Source of the DNA: Paracoccus sp. MBLB3053
Lineage (GTDB): Bacteria; Pseudomonadota; Alphaproteobacteria; Rhodobacterales; Rhodobacteraceae
DNA length: 64,000 bases
Direction: 5' to 3'
Assembly: GCF_031822435.1 (NCBI RefSeq)
Contig: NZ_JAVQLW010000001.1
Span: 2,241,501 to 2,305,500 of the forward strand
The position numbers and the translations under genes were made by a program. Positions 44,115-53,486 of this stretch are shown here, one piece after another. Every line of letters starts with the position of its first letter. Positions within the stretch are counted from its first letter, which is position 1. The notes under the pieces are model-generated. The model was not told the DNA's origin, did not search any database, and saw only the letters and a program-made list of their open reading frames with translations.

Positions 44115-44567
44115 TTAGAACAGGTGCGCACAGGCCCGGATGAAGCCGAAAGCGAAACTACCGCCCTGGCTATCGGCGACCGTGCCGCACCAGCGCCCGT
44201 CATTGGAAAAGAGGCTTTTGCTGGAACGCGGTTTGTAGGCGACCCGCTTGCCGTTCAGATCGAACAGGTTCAGCGTCCCTGAACCATTGGGCGCATAGTA
44301 ACCCACGACCGAACCATCCCCGGTAAAGATCACCCGCCGCTCATTCGCGGGGTTGCCGGGAGAGTTCGCGAAGCTGGCAGAGGAGTTGGCCGCATTGGCC
44401 GAGGAATTGGCCGCCGCATTGGGCGAGTTCGCCTGCCGGGCAGGCGAATTCTGTGGCGCGCCGGGACCCAGGTCGAAAGGTAGCGATGACTGCTCGATCA
44501 GGAATAGCGGAGCATCGGCCATTGCGGGGCCGACGCAGGCAGCGAGGATGAGGGCAAGGCGCTTCAT
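44115..44567 (-). CDS. Small secreted protein with Asn/Ala/Ser-rich repeats, unknown function
   Basis: A 150-residue protein with the signal peptide MKRLALILAACVGPAMA. A low-complexity stretch with the recurring unit ANS (about residues 45-75, such as ANSSANAANSSASFANS) follows. The C-terminal domain has VIFTGDGSVVGYYAPNGSGTLNLFDLNGKRVAYKPRSSKSLFSNDGRWCG and a second Cys near the end, so one disulfide is possible. The C-terminal half looks like a small beta-sheet domain. The Shine-Dalgarno AAGGA is exactly the loop of a 10-bp hairpin that ends in the start codon. Confidence 0.68.
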   Translation of the reverse strand: MKRLALILAACVGPAMADAPLFLIEQSSLPFDLGPGAPQNSPARQANSPNAAANSSANAANSSASFANSPGNPANERRVIFTGDGSVVGYYAPNGSGTLNLFDLNGKRVAYKPRSSKSLFSNDGRWCGTVADSQGGSFAFGFIRACAHLF

Positions 44568-44590
44568 CGGGACCATCCTTTGGTCCCGAT
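44566..44590 (-). promoter_or_regulatory. Hairpin presenting the Shine-Dalgarno in its loop
   Basis: In the minus-strand transcript, ATCGGGACCA-AAGGA-TGGTCCCGAT forms a perfect 10-bp stem with the 5-base loop AAGGA. The loop is the ribosome binding site for the ATG at 44567, and the 3' arm ends within that start codon. It may control translation of the small secreted protein or bind a protein as a palindromic operator. Confidence 0.6.
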
Positions 44591-44609
44591 CTTGGCCGAG
44601 AAAGGCGGC

Positions 44610-46253
44610 TCAGACCAGCCTTTCGTTGTCCATCGCGGCGCGCACGAAGCCCGAGAACAGCGGTGCCGGCTCGAAAGGCTTCGATTTCAACTCAGGATGC
44701 GACTGCACGCCGATGAACCACGGGTGATCACCGTATTCGATCACCTCAGGCAGACGACCGTCCGGCGACATGCCCGAGAAGCTCAGACCGGCATCCTCGA
44801 GTTTGTTGCGATATTTGGCGTCGACCTCGTAGCGGTGGCGGTGGCGGTCCTCGATCTCGAGCGCACCTTCATAAATTTCGGAAATCTTCGAACCCGGCGT
44901 CAGCACCGCGGTATAGGCGCCAAGACGCATGGTCCCACCCTTGTCGTCGGTGACCTTGCGCTGCACGGTATAATTGCCCTGCACCCATTCCTTGAGATGG
45001 TAGACAACCGGGGTGAAACGCGTCTCTCCGGCCTCGTGGTCGAATTCCTCGGAACCTGCATCGGGCATTTCCGCAAGGTTGCGTGCCGCCTCGATCACCG
45101 CCATCTGCATGCCAAGGCAGATGCCGAGATAGGGCACCTTCTTCTCGCGGGCATATTTCGCGGCGGCCACCATGCCCTCGGTGCCTCGCTCTCCGAACCC
45201 GCCGGGCACGATGATGCCGTTATAGCCGTCCAGCAGATGCGCGCCTTCGCCCTCGAGCATCTCGCTGTCGACCCAATCGGTCTTGACGCGGACCCGGTTC
45301 GCCATGCCGCCATGGGTCAGCGCCTCGGAGATCGACTTATAGGCGTCCTCGAGCTGCGTATACTTGCCGACGATCGCGACCTTGACCTCGCCCTCGGCGT
45401 TCTCAAGCCGGTCCATGACATCTTCCCAGCGCGACAGGTCAGGGCGCGGGGCGGGGCTGATCTGGAAGGCATCCAGAACGGCCTGGTCAAGGCCCGCGCG
45501 ATGATAGGCCAGCGGCGCCTCATAGATCGATTTCAGGTCGTAAGCGGGGATGACGGCGTCGGGACGCACGTTGCAGAACAGCGCGATCTTGGCGCGTTCC
45601 TTTTCCGGGATCGGATGTTCGCTGCGGCAGACCAGCACGTCGGGCTGCAGCCCGATCGACCGAAGCTCCTTCACCGAATGCTGCGTGGGTTTGGTCTTCA
45701 GCTCGCCCGAGGCAGCCAGGTAGGGCAGCAGGGTCAAGTGCATGTAGATGCACTGGCCGCGCGGACGTTCCTGCGAAAACTGGCGGATCGCTTCGAAGAA
45801 GGGCAGGCCTTCGATATCACCGACCGTGCCGCCGATCTCGCAAAGCATGAAATCGACCTCATCCTCGCCGACGGAAAGGAAGTCCTTGATCTCATTGGTG
45901 ACGTGCGGGATCACCTGGATCGTCTTGCCGAGATAGGCGCCCTTGCGTTCCTTTTCCAGCACGTTGGAATAGATCCGCCCCGACGAGACCGAATCGGTCT
46001 TGCGCGCCGACACGCCGGTAAAACGCTCGTAGTGCCCAAGGTCGAGATCGGTTTCTGCCCCGTCATCGGTCACGAAGACCTCGCCATGCTCGAATGGCGA
46101 CATCGTGCCCGGATCGACGTTCAGGTAGGGGTCAAGCTTGCGCAGCCGGACCGTGTAACCGCGCGCCTGCAGAAGGGCTCCCAGCGCCGCCGATGCCAGC
46201 CCTTTTCCAAGGGAAGAAACCACACCGCCGGTGATGAAGATGTAACGCGCCAT
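44610..46253 (-). CDS. pyrG: CTP synthase
   Basis: A 547-residue enzyme that aminates UTP to CTP. The N-terminal synthetase domain starts [33 protein letters not shown] and contains [16 protein letters not shown]. The C-terminal glutaminase has [13 protein letters not shown], the nucleophile motif [12 protein letters not shown] and the catalytic His-Glu pair in [12 protein letters not shown]. Full length. It lies downstream of secG, with a hairpin between them. Confidence 0.98.
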   Translation of the reverse strand: MARYIFITGGVVSSLGKGLASAALGALLQARGYTVRLRKLDPYLNVDPGTMSPFEHGEVFVTDDGAETDLDLGHYERFTGVSARKTDSVSSGRIYSNVLEKERKGAYLGKTIQVIPHVTNEIKDFLSVGEDEVDFMLCEIGGTVGDIEGLPFFEAIRQFSQERPRGQCIYMHLTLLPYLAASGELKTKPTQHSVKELRSIGLQPDVLVCRSEHPIPEKERAKIALFCNVRPDAVIPAYDLKSIYEAPLAYHRAGLDQAVLDAFQISPAPRPDLSRWEDVMDRLENAEGEVKVAIVGKYTQLEDAYKSISEALTHGGMANRVRVKTDWVDSEMLEGEGAHLLDGYNGIIVPGGFGERGTEGMVAAAKYAREKKVPYLGICLGMQMAVIEAARNLAEMPDAGSEEFDHEAGETRFTPVVYHLKEWVQGNYTVQRKVTDDKGGTMRLGAYTAVLTPGSKISEIYEGALEIEDRHRHRYEVDAKYRNKLEDAGLSFSGMSPDGRLPEVIEYGDHPWFIGVQSHPELKSKPFEPAPLFSGFVRAAMDNERLV

Positions 46254-46368
46254 CGAGGCCCCCGTGAGTTCGAAAATAGAAAACGCGGCCCGAATCTGGC
46301 CGGCATCACGGGACTCGACTTATAATCGATTAGTCCTGTGGCCGCAACGGACCGCTAGCTGTCGTGTC

Positions 46369-46387
46369 GGGGTGCCTGAAGCACCCC
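46369..46387 (-). terminator. Stem-loop after secG (terminator-like)
   Basis: A perfect 7-bp GC-rich stem GGGGTGC/GCACCCC with a 5-base loop lies just after the secG stop and before pyrG. It lacks a U-tract, so termination may be partial. Confidence 0.5.
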
Positions 46388-46397
46388 AGTTATTGTG

Positions 46398-46910
46398 TCA
46401 GTTGGTTTGCGCCGGTGCCTCGGCCGCCGGAGCGGGCTCTGCAGGCGTCTCGGTGGCAGGCGTTTCTGCTGCCGGCGGCATGACCGGTTGGATCGCCGGG
46501 GCTTCAGTCTGAGCCGGGGCGGGCACGTTGCCACCGGGAACCGGGGGCAGAACGGGCTGACCTGCGGCCGGCGGCGGGCTGTATTCGCCAATGCCGGGCA
46601 GGGTGGTCGTGGGCTCATCGCTCGGCTCGCTGCCGATGTTCAACTGGTCGACGATCGAGCCGCCCGACGAGTTCTGGGCCGCAATGACGGTCAGGGTCAG
46701 CGAGGTGACAAGAAAGGCGCCTGCAAGGATCCAGGTCGCTCTCGACAGGGCGTTTGCTGCCTGGCGACCGGTCATGACGCCGCCACCACTGCCGCTGCCC
46801 ATGCCAAGGCCGCCGCCTTCGGACCGCTGCAACAGCACGACCCCGATCAGCAAGACAGCAAGGATCAGATGCACGGTAAGGACGACGTTTTCCACCACGG
46901 GGCCTTTCAT
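46398..46910 (-). CDS. secG: Preprotein translocase subunit SecG with long Pro/Ala tail
   Basis: A 170-residue inner-membrane Sec subunit. The core is standard: two helices (VVLTVHLILAVLLIGVVLL and ATWILAGAFLVTSLTLTVIAAQNS) around QRSEGGGLGMGSGSGGGVMTGRQAANALSR. The last 85 or so residues are a Pro/Ala/Glu-rich, probably disordered tail, which makes the protein longer than most SecG. It precedes pyrG on the same strand. Confidence 0.95.
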   Translation of the reverse strand: MKGPVVENVVLTVHLILAVLLIGVVLLQRSEGGGLGMGSGSGGGVMTGRQAANALSRATWILAGAFLVTSLTLTVIAAQNSSGGSIVDQLNIGSEPSDEPTTTLPGIGEYSPPPAAGQPVLPPVPGGNVPAPAQTEAPAIQPVMPPAAETPATETPAEPAPAAEAPAQTN

Positions 46911-47030
46911 TCTGCGACGCGCCTATCTAGTCACCACCGGCACGATTGGCAAGCGGATGCGGCGGGTCGATGGTTATTGCGTGTCGCATGGCAACAATTC
47001 CGGATGAATTGCCGCGAGAGATTGTGGGTT

Positions 47031-47684
47031 TCAGAGAGTTTCCCGCAAGATCCGTTCGGCCTCGCTGCGACAGGATGTCAGTTCGCTGCGGTCCTCGCCG
47101 GGAAAGAATCGTGCCCGCGTGGCGGTCGGCATGGGGGCCGGATGGGCGATGACCACGCGTGGGCCGACGTTTTCGTTTTCGGCCTGCCAGCTTTGCGCCA
47201 GCGCGATCTGCGCGGCTTTCGTAGCCCCGTAGCTGCCAAAGAATTTCTGTCCCGCACGCGCGTCCCCGAAGAAAAGCGCTGTTCCGTCGCGCATACGCAG
47301 CAGGGGTTCGAAAAGGGTGATCAGGCCGCGGGTCGCCACGACATTCAGATCGACTGATTTCTGGAAATCCTTGGCATCGACATGCCCTGCGGGTGCCAGG
47401 GGTGCCGCGTGAACTGCGCAATGCGCCCAGAGGTCAAGGCCACCCCAGCGGCCAGCCACGGCCTCGGCCAGCTTCATCATGGGTTCGGGCTGGCCGACAT
47501 CCATCGGGGCCAGCGTTGCGCTGCCTCCGGCCTTGCGAATGCGGTCGTCCAGTTCTTCCAGCGCACCCGTCGTTCGGGCCACGGCAAGAATATGCCACCC
47601 TTTCGCGGCAAGCGTTTCGGCCAAAGCGGCGCCAAGTCCGCGCGAGGCGCCGGTGATCAGCGCGATTTTCGATGCGTCAGTCAT
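47031..47684 (-). CDS. Short-chain dehydrogenase/reductase (SDR)
   Basis: A 217-residue classical SDR. The cofactor motif is ALITGASRGLGAALAETLAAKG, with a NAG-equivalent region at LWAHCAVHAAPL and a catalytic YxxxK in FGSYGATKAAQIALA. The length is slightly short, and no C-terminal substrate cap is seen. Substrate unknown. It lies upstream of a long intergenic gap to secG and is not clearly in an operon. Confidence 0.87.
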   Translation of the reverse strand: MTDASKIALITGASRGLGAALAETLAAKGWHILAVARTTGALEELDDRIRKAGGSATLAPMDVGQPEPMMKLAEAVAGRWGGLDLWAHCAVHAAPLAPAGHVDAKDFQKSVDLNVVATRGLITLFEPLLRMRDGTALFFGDARAGQKFFGSYGATKAAQIALAQSWQAENENVGPRVVIAHPAPMPTATRARFFPGEDRSELTSCRSEAERILRETL

Positions 47685-47747
47685 GGCGCAGGTGTGGCAC
47701 CGCGCAACTCGCCGCGCAAGGGGCCGGAAGCGGTGCCAAGATGCGAA

Positions 47748-47773
47748 ACGGCCCCGGAAAATTCCGAGGCCGT
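47748..47773 (-). terminator. Intrinsic terminator of gltA
   Basis: Downstream of the gltA stop, ACGGCCTCGGAA pairs with TTCCGGGGCCGT (one G-U pair) around a minimal loop and is followed by TTT. The position and structure fit an intrinsic terminator for the leftward citrate synthase transcript. Confidence 0.75.
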
Positions 47774-47795
47774 GACATGATTTCAGCTGTCGTAC

Positions 47796-49088
47796 TCAGC
47801 GCTTGGCGAGATCGATGTAATCGCGCTTTTCGGCACCGACATACAGCTGGCGCGGTCGGCCGATGCGGTTCTGCGGGTCTCCGATCATTTCTTTCCACTG
47901 CGACACCCAGCCGACGGTCCGCGACAATGCGAAGATCGGCGTGAACATCGAGGTCGGGAAGCCCATCGCCTCGAGGATGATGCCCGAATAGAAGTCGACA
48001 TTCGGATACAGTTTCTTCGAGACGAAATAGTCGTCTTCCAGGGCGATCTTTTCCAGTTCCTTGGCAACCTGAAGGATCGGGTTGTTGTGGATGCCCAGAA
48101 GCTCCAGCACCTCGTCCGCCGATTCCTTCATGACCTTCGCGCGCGGGTCGAAGTTCTTGTAGACGCGGTGGCCGAAGCCCATCAGGCGGAAGGGGTCGTT
48201 CTTGTCCTTGGCCTTCGCGATATATTCGGGGATGCGGTCCACCGAACCGATTTCGCGCAGCATTTCCAGACAAGCCTGGTTTGCACCGCCATGCGCCGGC
48301 CCCCAGAGGCAGGCGATGCCGGCCGCGATGCAGGCGAAGGGATTCGCGCCCGACGAACCGGCCAGACGCACGGTCGAGGTCGAGGCGTTCTGTTCATGAT
48401 CGGCATGCAGCGTCATGATCCGGTCCATGGCTTTCGCCAGGGCGGGTTCGACCTTGTAGGGTTCGGCCGGAACGGCGAAGCACATGTGCAGGAAGTTCGA
48501 CGCGTAATCGAGATCGTTGCGCGGATAGACGAACGGCTGGCCGACGGAATATTTGTAGGCCATGGCGGCGATCGTCGGCAGCTTGGCGATCAGTCGGATC
48601 GACGCGATCTCGCGCTGCAGCGGGTCCGAAATATCGGTCGAGTCGTGGTAGAAGGCCGACATGGCCCCGACAACGCCCACCATGGTTGCCATCGGGTGCG
48701 CGTCCCGGCGGAAACCACGGAAGAAGTTGTGCATCTGTTCATGCACCATCGTATGGCGCGTGACGCGGGTCTCGAAATCGGTCAGCTGAGTTTCGGTCGG
48801 CAGTTCACCGTAAAGCAGCAGGTAGCAGACTTCGAGGTAATGCGACTGGTCCGCCAATTGCTCGATCGGATAGCCGCGATACCACAACTCGCCCTTGTCA
48901 CCGTCGATATAGGTGATCGTCGAGTCGCAGGATGCGGTCGAAGTGAAGCCCGGGTCATAGGTGAACACATCCGCCTGACCATAGAGTTTGCGGATGTCCA
49001 AGACATCCGGTCCAGCTGTCGGGCTCAGGATCGGAAGATCGATCTCTTTTCCTTCAACCAGCAGCTTTGCGGATTTGCTTTCTGCCAT
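47796..49088 (-). CDS. gltA: Citrate synthase
   Basis: A 430-residue type II (hexameric, Gram-negative) citrate synthase, first enzyme of the TCA cycle. Visible features are [21 protein letters not shown], the catalytic His in [51 protein letters not shown], and the Asp region [15 protein letters not shown]. Full length, with a strong hairpin terminator after the stop. It follows gltX by about 60 bp on the same strand. Confidence 0.98.
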   Translation of the reverse strand: MAESKSAKLLVEGKEIDLPILSPTAGPDVLDIRKLYGQADVFTYDPGFTSTASCDSTITYIDGDKGELWYRGYPIEQLADQSHYLEVCYLLLYGELPTETQLTDFETRVTRHTMVHEQMHNFFRGFRRDAHPMATMVGVVGAMSAFYHDSTDISDPLQREIASIRLIAKLPTIAAMAYKYSVGQPFVYPRNDLDYASNFLHMCFAVPAEPYKVEPALAKAMDRIMTLHADHEQNASTSTVRLAGSSGANPFACIAAGIACLWGPAHGGANQACLEMLREIGSVDRIPEYIAKAKDKNDPFRLMGFGHRVYKNFDPRAKVMKESADEVLELLGIHNNPILQVAKELEKIALEDDYFVSKKLYPNVDFYSGIILEAMGFPTSMFTPIFALSRTVGWVSQWKEMIGDPQNRIGRPRQLYVGAEKRDYIDLAKR

Positions 49089-49145
49089 TCCCTGTCTCCT
49101 TTTACACCTGTCTCCGGTTGGGGCCGGACGATGGGATGCGGGCGA

Positions 49146-50552
49146 TCAGCCCGCGTGATCCTGCAGCCGGGCCAGGGTTTCCTCCTGGCCAAGCGCCAAC
49201 ATCATGTCGAATACGCTCGGGGTCGAACTGCGGCCGGCAAGGGCAGCCCGCAGCGGAGCTGCAATTTTGCCAAGACCCAGCCCGTGCGACTCGCCAATCT
49301 GCTTGGCTGCCGCTTCGAGGTCGTCGCGCGTCCAGCTAGCATGCTGCAATGCGGCAGTCAATTCACTCAGTATACCACGGGATACCGTGTCGAGTGCGGC
49401 GGCCGCTTTTTCCTCGATCACCAGGGGGCGGTCGACCATTGCAAAATGAGCCTGCTCCATGAGGCCGGGAAGGGTCTTGGCCTTGGCCTGAAGAACCGGC
49501 AGGATCGGCCTCAGGCGCGCCGATTGCGTTTCCGTCAGCGGGGCTGCGCCAGCTTCGTCCAGATATGCGGCAATTTCCTGCATCAGGCGATCCGTATCCA
49601 TCTGCGCGATATGATAGCCGCTCACATGTTCCAATTTCTTGAAGTCGAGACGGGCAGGCGCCTTGCCGATCCCCGGCAGGTCGAACCATTCCCTGGCCTG
49701 GGCATCATCGAAAAGTTCATCGTCGCCATGGCTCCACCCGAGCCGCGCGAGATAATTGCGCATGGCGGCGGCAGGATAACCCATCGCCGCGTATTCATGC
49801 AGGCCGACCGCCCCGTGCCGCTTCGAAAGCTTCTTGCCGTCGGGGCCATGGATAAGCGGGATATGGGCAAAAACGGGAATGTCCCAGCCCATGGCCTGAT
49901 AGATCTGGATCTGGCGCGCTGCATTTGTGAGGTGGTCATCGCCGCGTATGACATGGGTGACGCCCATGTCGTGATCGTCGACGACGACAGCATGCATATA
50001 GGTGGGCGTGCCGTCTGATCGCAGCAGGATCATGTCGTCGAGCTGGTCGTTTCCGAACGTCACGTCACCTTGCACGGCATCGTGCACGATGGTCTGTCCA
50101 TCGCGTGGAGCGCGCAGGCGGATCACATAGGGGGCATCAGGATAGGTGGAAGCATCGGCATCGCGCCAGGGCGACAGGAAAAGGGTCGAACGACCCTCCG
50201 CTCGCGCCGCTTCGCGGAAGGCGTCGATTTCAGCGGGCGTCGAGAAGCATTTATAGGCGGTTCCATTCGCAAGCATCTCGCGCGCGACTTCGGCATGGCG
50301 ATCGCGGCCTTCGAACTGGCTGACGGGTTCCCCGTCCCAATCAAGACCCAGCCATTCCAACCCCTTCAGGATTGCCGCGGTGGCTTCCGGCGTCGAACGT
50401 GCCCGGTCGGTATCCTCGATCCGCAGCAGGAACTTGCCTCCGCGGCCTCGCGCGAAAAGCCAGTTGAAAAGCGCCGTCCTTGCGCCGCCGATGTGAAGAT
50501 AGCCGGTGGGCGAGGGTGCGAAACGGGTCACGACAGGCGTGGAAGCATTCAT
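49146..50552 (-). CDS. gltX: Glutamyl-tRNA synthetase
   Basis: A 468-residue class I synthetase. The HIGH-type motif is [26 protein letters not shown], and the KMSKS-type motif is [15 protein letters not shown]. The anticodon-binding C-terminal helical domain is present. The start MNAST at 50552 puts the catalytic core at residue 8, the family norm. The frame is open further upstream without conserved sequence. Alphaproteobacteria often have two copies, and this one could be either the discriminating or non-discriminating type. Confidence 0.96.
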   Translation of the reverse strand: MNASTPVVTRFAPSPTGYLHIGGARTALFNWLFARGRGGKFLLRIEDTDRARSTPEATAAILKGLEWLGLDWDGEPVSQFEGRDRHAEVAREMLANGTAYKCFSTPAEIDAFREAARAEGRSTLFLSPWRDADASTYPDAPYVIRLRAPRDGQTIVHDAVQGDVTFGNDQLDDMILLRSDGTPTYMHAVVVDDHDMGVTHVIRGDDHLTNAARQIQIYQAMGWDIPVFAHIPLIHGPDGKKLSKRHGAVGLHEYAAMGYPAAAMRNYLARLGWSHGDDELFDDAQAREWFDLPGIGKAPARLDFKKLEHVSGYHIAQMDTDRLMQEIAAYLDEAGAAPLTETQSARLRPILPVLQAKAKTLPGLMEQAHFAMVDRPLVIEEKAAAALDTVSRGILSELTAALQHASWTRDDLEAAAKQIGESHGLGLGKIAAPLRAALAGRSSTPSVFDMMLALGQEETLARLQDHAG

Positions 50553-50673
50553 GGCGGGCGGTTCCGTCAATTGATCAAGGATAGGGCCTGTCTCGTTAAT
50601 CCTTTTGAAAGGCCGGACATGCCATCTTGGCGACAGCAATACGCAAGCTGCATGACAAGGACAAGTTGGCGTC

Positions 50674-52911
50674 GTGGAAGTACAGGTGGCAGTTCCTGTT
50701 CCTGCAGGCTCGACCAGGTATCCCGGAAGGGTGCGGCCTGCGGCACGGGCAAAGGGTGCTCGCAGCCGGCCGGATCGGGACAGCCGCGTCGGATTGCTGT
50801 GCTGGACACCTTTCTGGCTGGCGATAGGGATCGGTGGATGGTTCGCCCTTGAAGCCGAACCCCGCGCGCTTTTCTACATCCTGACATTTCTCACGGCCCT
50901 TTCAGCATTCGCCGCCATGGCTTTCGCCGCAGTCTTTGCCGAAAAGGGGCACATTTCCTGGCGGAGAGCAGAAATTCTGCGCGGGGCGGCATTTGCGATC
51001 ATGCTGGTGGCGGGCGGGGCGGGGGCGGCCGGTTTTCGATCGTGGCAGGTGTCGGGACCGGTTTTGGCCTTTCGATATTATGGTCCGGTCGAAGGGCGCG
51101 TCGTGGATATTGACCGTTCGTCGCGCGACCGGATCCGACTGACGCTTGATCGGGTCGCGCTGGACGGCGTAAGTCCCCAGAAAACACCCATTCGCGTGCG
51201 GATTTCCCTGTTTGTGACCGATCCGCTGCCGGAATCCGGCGCGCAGGTGATGCTGACAGCGCATCTGGGCCCACCGGGCGGGCCGACCGAACCGGGAGGC
51301 TTCGATTTCAGGCGCATCGCCTGGTTCGAAAGCCTCGGCGCGATAGGCTATTCCCGCACCGCCACCATGACGGTCGAGCCGCCCCGGAAAGGTGGCACGC
51401 TCGCCCTGCACCGGTTGCGCAATCGCATCGCGGAAGCCATGCGCGACAAGATCGGCGGGCAGGCCGGCGCTGTGGCCGCTGCGCTCATGACGGGGGATCG
51501 AACAGGGATTACCGAAGCCACGAACCAGATCATGCGGGACGCGAATCTTTATCACATCGTGTCGATTTCTGGCCTGCATATGAGCATTCTGGCCGGCTTC
51601 GTCTATTCAGCCCTGCGACTTGGCGGATTGGGCCTGGCCGTGATGATCGGCTCCGGCGCGATCCACGTTCACAAATGGGCTGCTGCGGGGGCACTTGTCG
51701 CGGCGGCGATCTATCTGGTGCTTTCCGGGGGGGATGTTGCGACCGAACGCTCGTTCATCATGGTTGCGGTCATGTTGGTCGCGGTCATCGCCGACAGAAG
51801 GGCGATTTCGCTTCGCTCGATCGCGCTCGCGGGGGCCATCATCTTGCTGCTGACCCCGGAAGCCCTCGCCTCAGCCGGCTTCCAGATGAGCTTCGCCGCG
51901 ACTATTGCCCTGATCGTGTCGCATGGCCCGTGGATGCGGATTGCGCCGATCGTGCCTCTGTGGCTCAGGCCGGTTGCCATGCTCTTCATCTCTTCGCTGG
52001 TCGCAAGTCTCGCGACAGCGCCTTTCGCCGCCGCACATTTCGGGCGGATGACCCAGTACGGTCTTCTGGCCAATCTCCTGGCCGTACCCATCGTCGGCAC
52101 CGCCGTAATGCCAGCGGGCGTGATTGCCGCCGTGCTTGCGCCGATCGGTCTGGCCGATCTGCCGCTTTGGGTGATGGGAATGGGTACCCGATGGATGCTT
52201 TGGGTTGCAGAGATCGTGGCAGGTCTCGACGGCGCCGTCACGCGGGTTCCCAGCCCCCCTGGGCATGTCCTGCCGTTGATTGGTGTCGGGGCGTGTCTCG
52301 TGATCCTGGCGCAGAACGCCGCGAACAGGAACGGATACCTGCTTCTGGTGCAACGTGCGATCGGGGCCGTTTTCATCAGCTGCGCGATTGCCGCCTGGAT
52401 TGCGGTAGACCGTCCCATGATCCTCATTTCGGCCGATGGCGATGCGGTGGGAGTAATGACGTTGTCTGGACGCTCGCTTTCGAAACCAAAGGGGGGCGCT
52501 TTCGCAGTTGCAGAATGGCTCGAGGCGGATGGCGATATCGCGACACAAGCGGCAGCCTCGCAAAGACCCGCCTGGAGTGGCCCGTCGACCGCCCGGGAAA
52601 CGAGGCTGATGACACCGGCCGGTCGGGTTGTCCTGCGTCACCTTACGGGCAAAGGCGCGGCGCAGAACCTGGAGGCAGCTTGTCAGCCAGGCTCGGTTGT
52701 CGTCACGACGGCTGCACTGGACCGGTCGCAGCACAAAGATTGCGAGCTGTTCGACCTTCCCCGACTGCGTCAAACCGGCTCCGTCGCCATGGTCTCAACA
52801 GCACAGGGTCTCCGCGTCGTCACGGCACGCGAAGGTTCCGGCCGCCGTGCGTGGTCCGGTCAGCGGCACACTGATCCGGAACGCGGATCAGGGGCAGGAA
52901 GGAAGCAATGA
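50674..52911 (+). CDS. comEC: ComEC/Rec2-family membrane protein
   Basis: A 745-codon polytopic membrane protein related to the DNA-uptake channel ComEC. It has an N-terminal DUF4131-like region with an OB-like segment ([27 protein letters not shown]), then the Competence domain ([48 protein letters not shown] and [17 protein letters not shown]). The usual C-terminal metallo-beta-lactamase domain is not recognisable. A soluble tail of about 160 residues stands in its place. The GTG start at 50674 is uncertain. It overlaps the HNOB gene by 4 bases. Confidence 0.88.
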   Translation: MEVQVAVPVPAGSTRYPGRVRPAARAKGARSRPDRDSRVGLLCWTPFWLAIGIGGWFALEAEPRALFYILTFLTALSAFAAMAFAAVFAEKGHISWRRAEILRGAAFAIMLVAGGAGAAGFRSWQVSGPVLAFRYYGPVEGRVVDIDRSSRDRIRLTLDRVALDGVSPQKTPIRVRISLFVTDPLPESGAQVMLTAHLGPPGGPTEPGGFDFRRIAWFESLGAIGYSRTATMTVEPPRKGGTLALHRLRNRIAEAMRDKIGGQAGAVAAALMTGDRTGITEATNQIMRDANLYHIVSISGLHMSILAGFVYSALRLGGLGLAVMIGSGAIHVHKWAAAGALVAAAIYLVLSGGDVATERSFIMVAVMLVAVIADRRAISLRSIALAGAIILLLTPEALASAGFQMSFAATIALIVSHGPWMRIAPIVPLWLRPVAMLFISSLVASLATAPFAAAHFGRMTQYGLLANLLAVPIVGTAVMPAGVIAAVLAPIGLADLPLWVMGMGTRWMLWVAEIVAGLDGAVTRVPSPPGHVLPLIGVGACLVILAQNAANRNGYLLLVQRAIGAVFISCAIAAWIAVDRPMILISADGDAVGVMTLSGRSLSKPKGGAFAVAEWLEADGDIATQAAASQRPAWSGPSTARETRLMTPAGRVVLRHLTGKGAAQNLEAACQPGSVVVTTAALDRSQHKDCELFDLPRLRQTGSVAMVSTAQGLRVVTAREGSGRRAWSGQRHTDPERGSGAGRKQ

Positions 52912-53486
52912 ACGGGCTCATCATCAGATCGATCGAACAGTTCTTGCGCACCAGCTACGGTGACGCATTCTGGCAGGAAGTCGCGAAGCGAACGGCCATC
53001 GATCCGCATGGCGTCCTGTCGATAAATTCGCCTTCCTCCCATCTCGCGAGGCGCCTCGTGCTTGCTGCGGCGGCCCTGCTGAGGAAATGCCCCTCCGAGA
53101 TTCTGGAAGATCTTGGCGGCTGGATGGTGCGGCTGGAGCCGATCCGGAGGCTCTTGCGGTTTCGCGGGCCCGATTTTGCGGAGTTCATAAAATCCCTTGA
53201 TGAGCTGCCGGCGCGCGCCGCGATGGTTCTACCGGATTTCGACCCGCCCGATATCATCGTGCGCGCAATCGGCCCGGATGAATTCGAAATTGAAAGCCGC
53301 AAGCTTCCGCCGGGCTGGATCTGGGTACTCGCCGGGGTCATCCGCGGCATGGCAGACGATCACGGCACGCTTTCGCTGATCGAGGTCGCCAAGGAAAACA
53401 TCGTCGTCAGGGTCGTGCTCATGGATCATGGGGTCGCGCGACCGTTCGCACTTTCGACACGCTCGCAAAGGCGGTCAGGCAAATGA
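52908..53486 (+). CDS. HNOB (heme NO-binding-like) domain protein with the heme histidine apparently lost
   Basis: A 192-residue single-domain protein. It begins [25 protein letters not shown], as in H-NOX/HNOB domains, and keeps the later LPPGWIWVLAGVIRGMADDHG helix region. In H-NOX proteins the heme-ligating His follows an LxxL-like pattern near residue 102. Here that region reads LDELPARAAMVLPDFDPP, with Pro101 at the aligned place. The heme-propionate YxSxR motif reads IESRK (about 128-132). By eye, heme binding should be lost or altered. Its stop overlaps the start of the HNOBA-GGDEF gene (ATGA), so the two are almost certainly partners. Confidence 0.78.
   Translation: MNGLIIRSIEQFLRTSYGDAFWQEVAKRTAIDPHGVLSINSPSSHLARRLVLAAAALLRKCPSEILEDLGGWMVRLEPIRRLLRFRGPDFAEFIKSLDELPARAAMVLPDFDPPDIIVRAIGPDEFEIESRKLPPGWIWVLAGVIRGMADDHGTLSLIEVAKENIVVRVVLMDHGVARPFALSTRSQRRSGK

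Noticed and set aside
44353..44727. A plus-strand frame with a striking Leu/Ala/Glu helical repeat
   Set aside because: It is the complement of the ANS-repeat codons of the secreted protein gene, which has a signal peptide and ribosome binding site on the other strand.
44580..46325. A 581-codon plus-strand open frame opposite pyrG
   Set aside because: It is antisense to a fully conserved CTP synthase. Long antisense frames are common at high GC, and the His/Asp/Leu-rich product has no domain.
48087..50018. A 643-codon plus-strand open frame
   Set aside because: It runs antisense across gltA and gltX, two unmistakable housekeeping genes.
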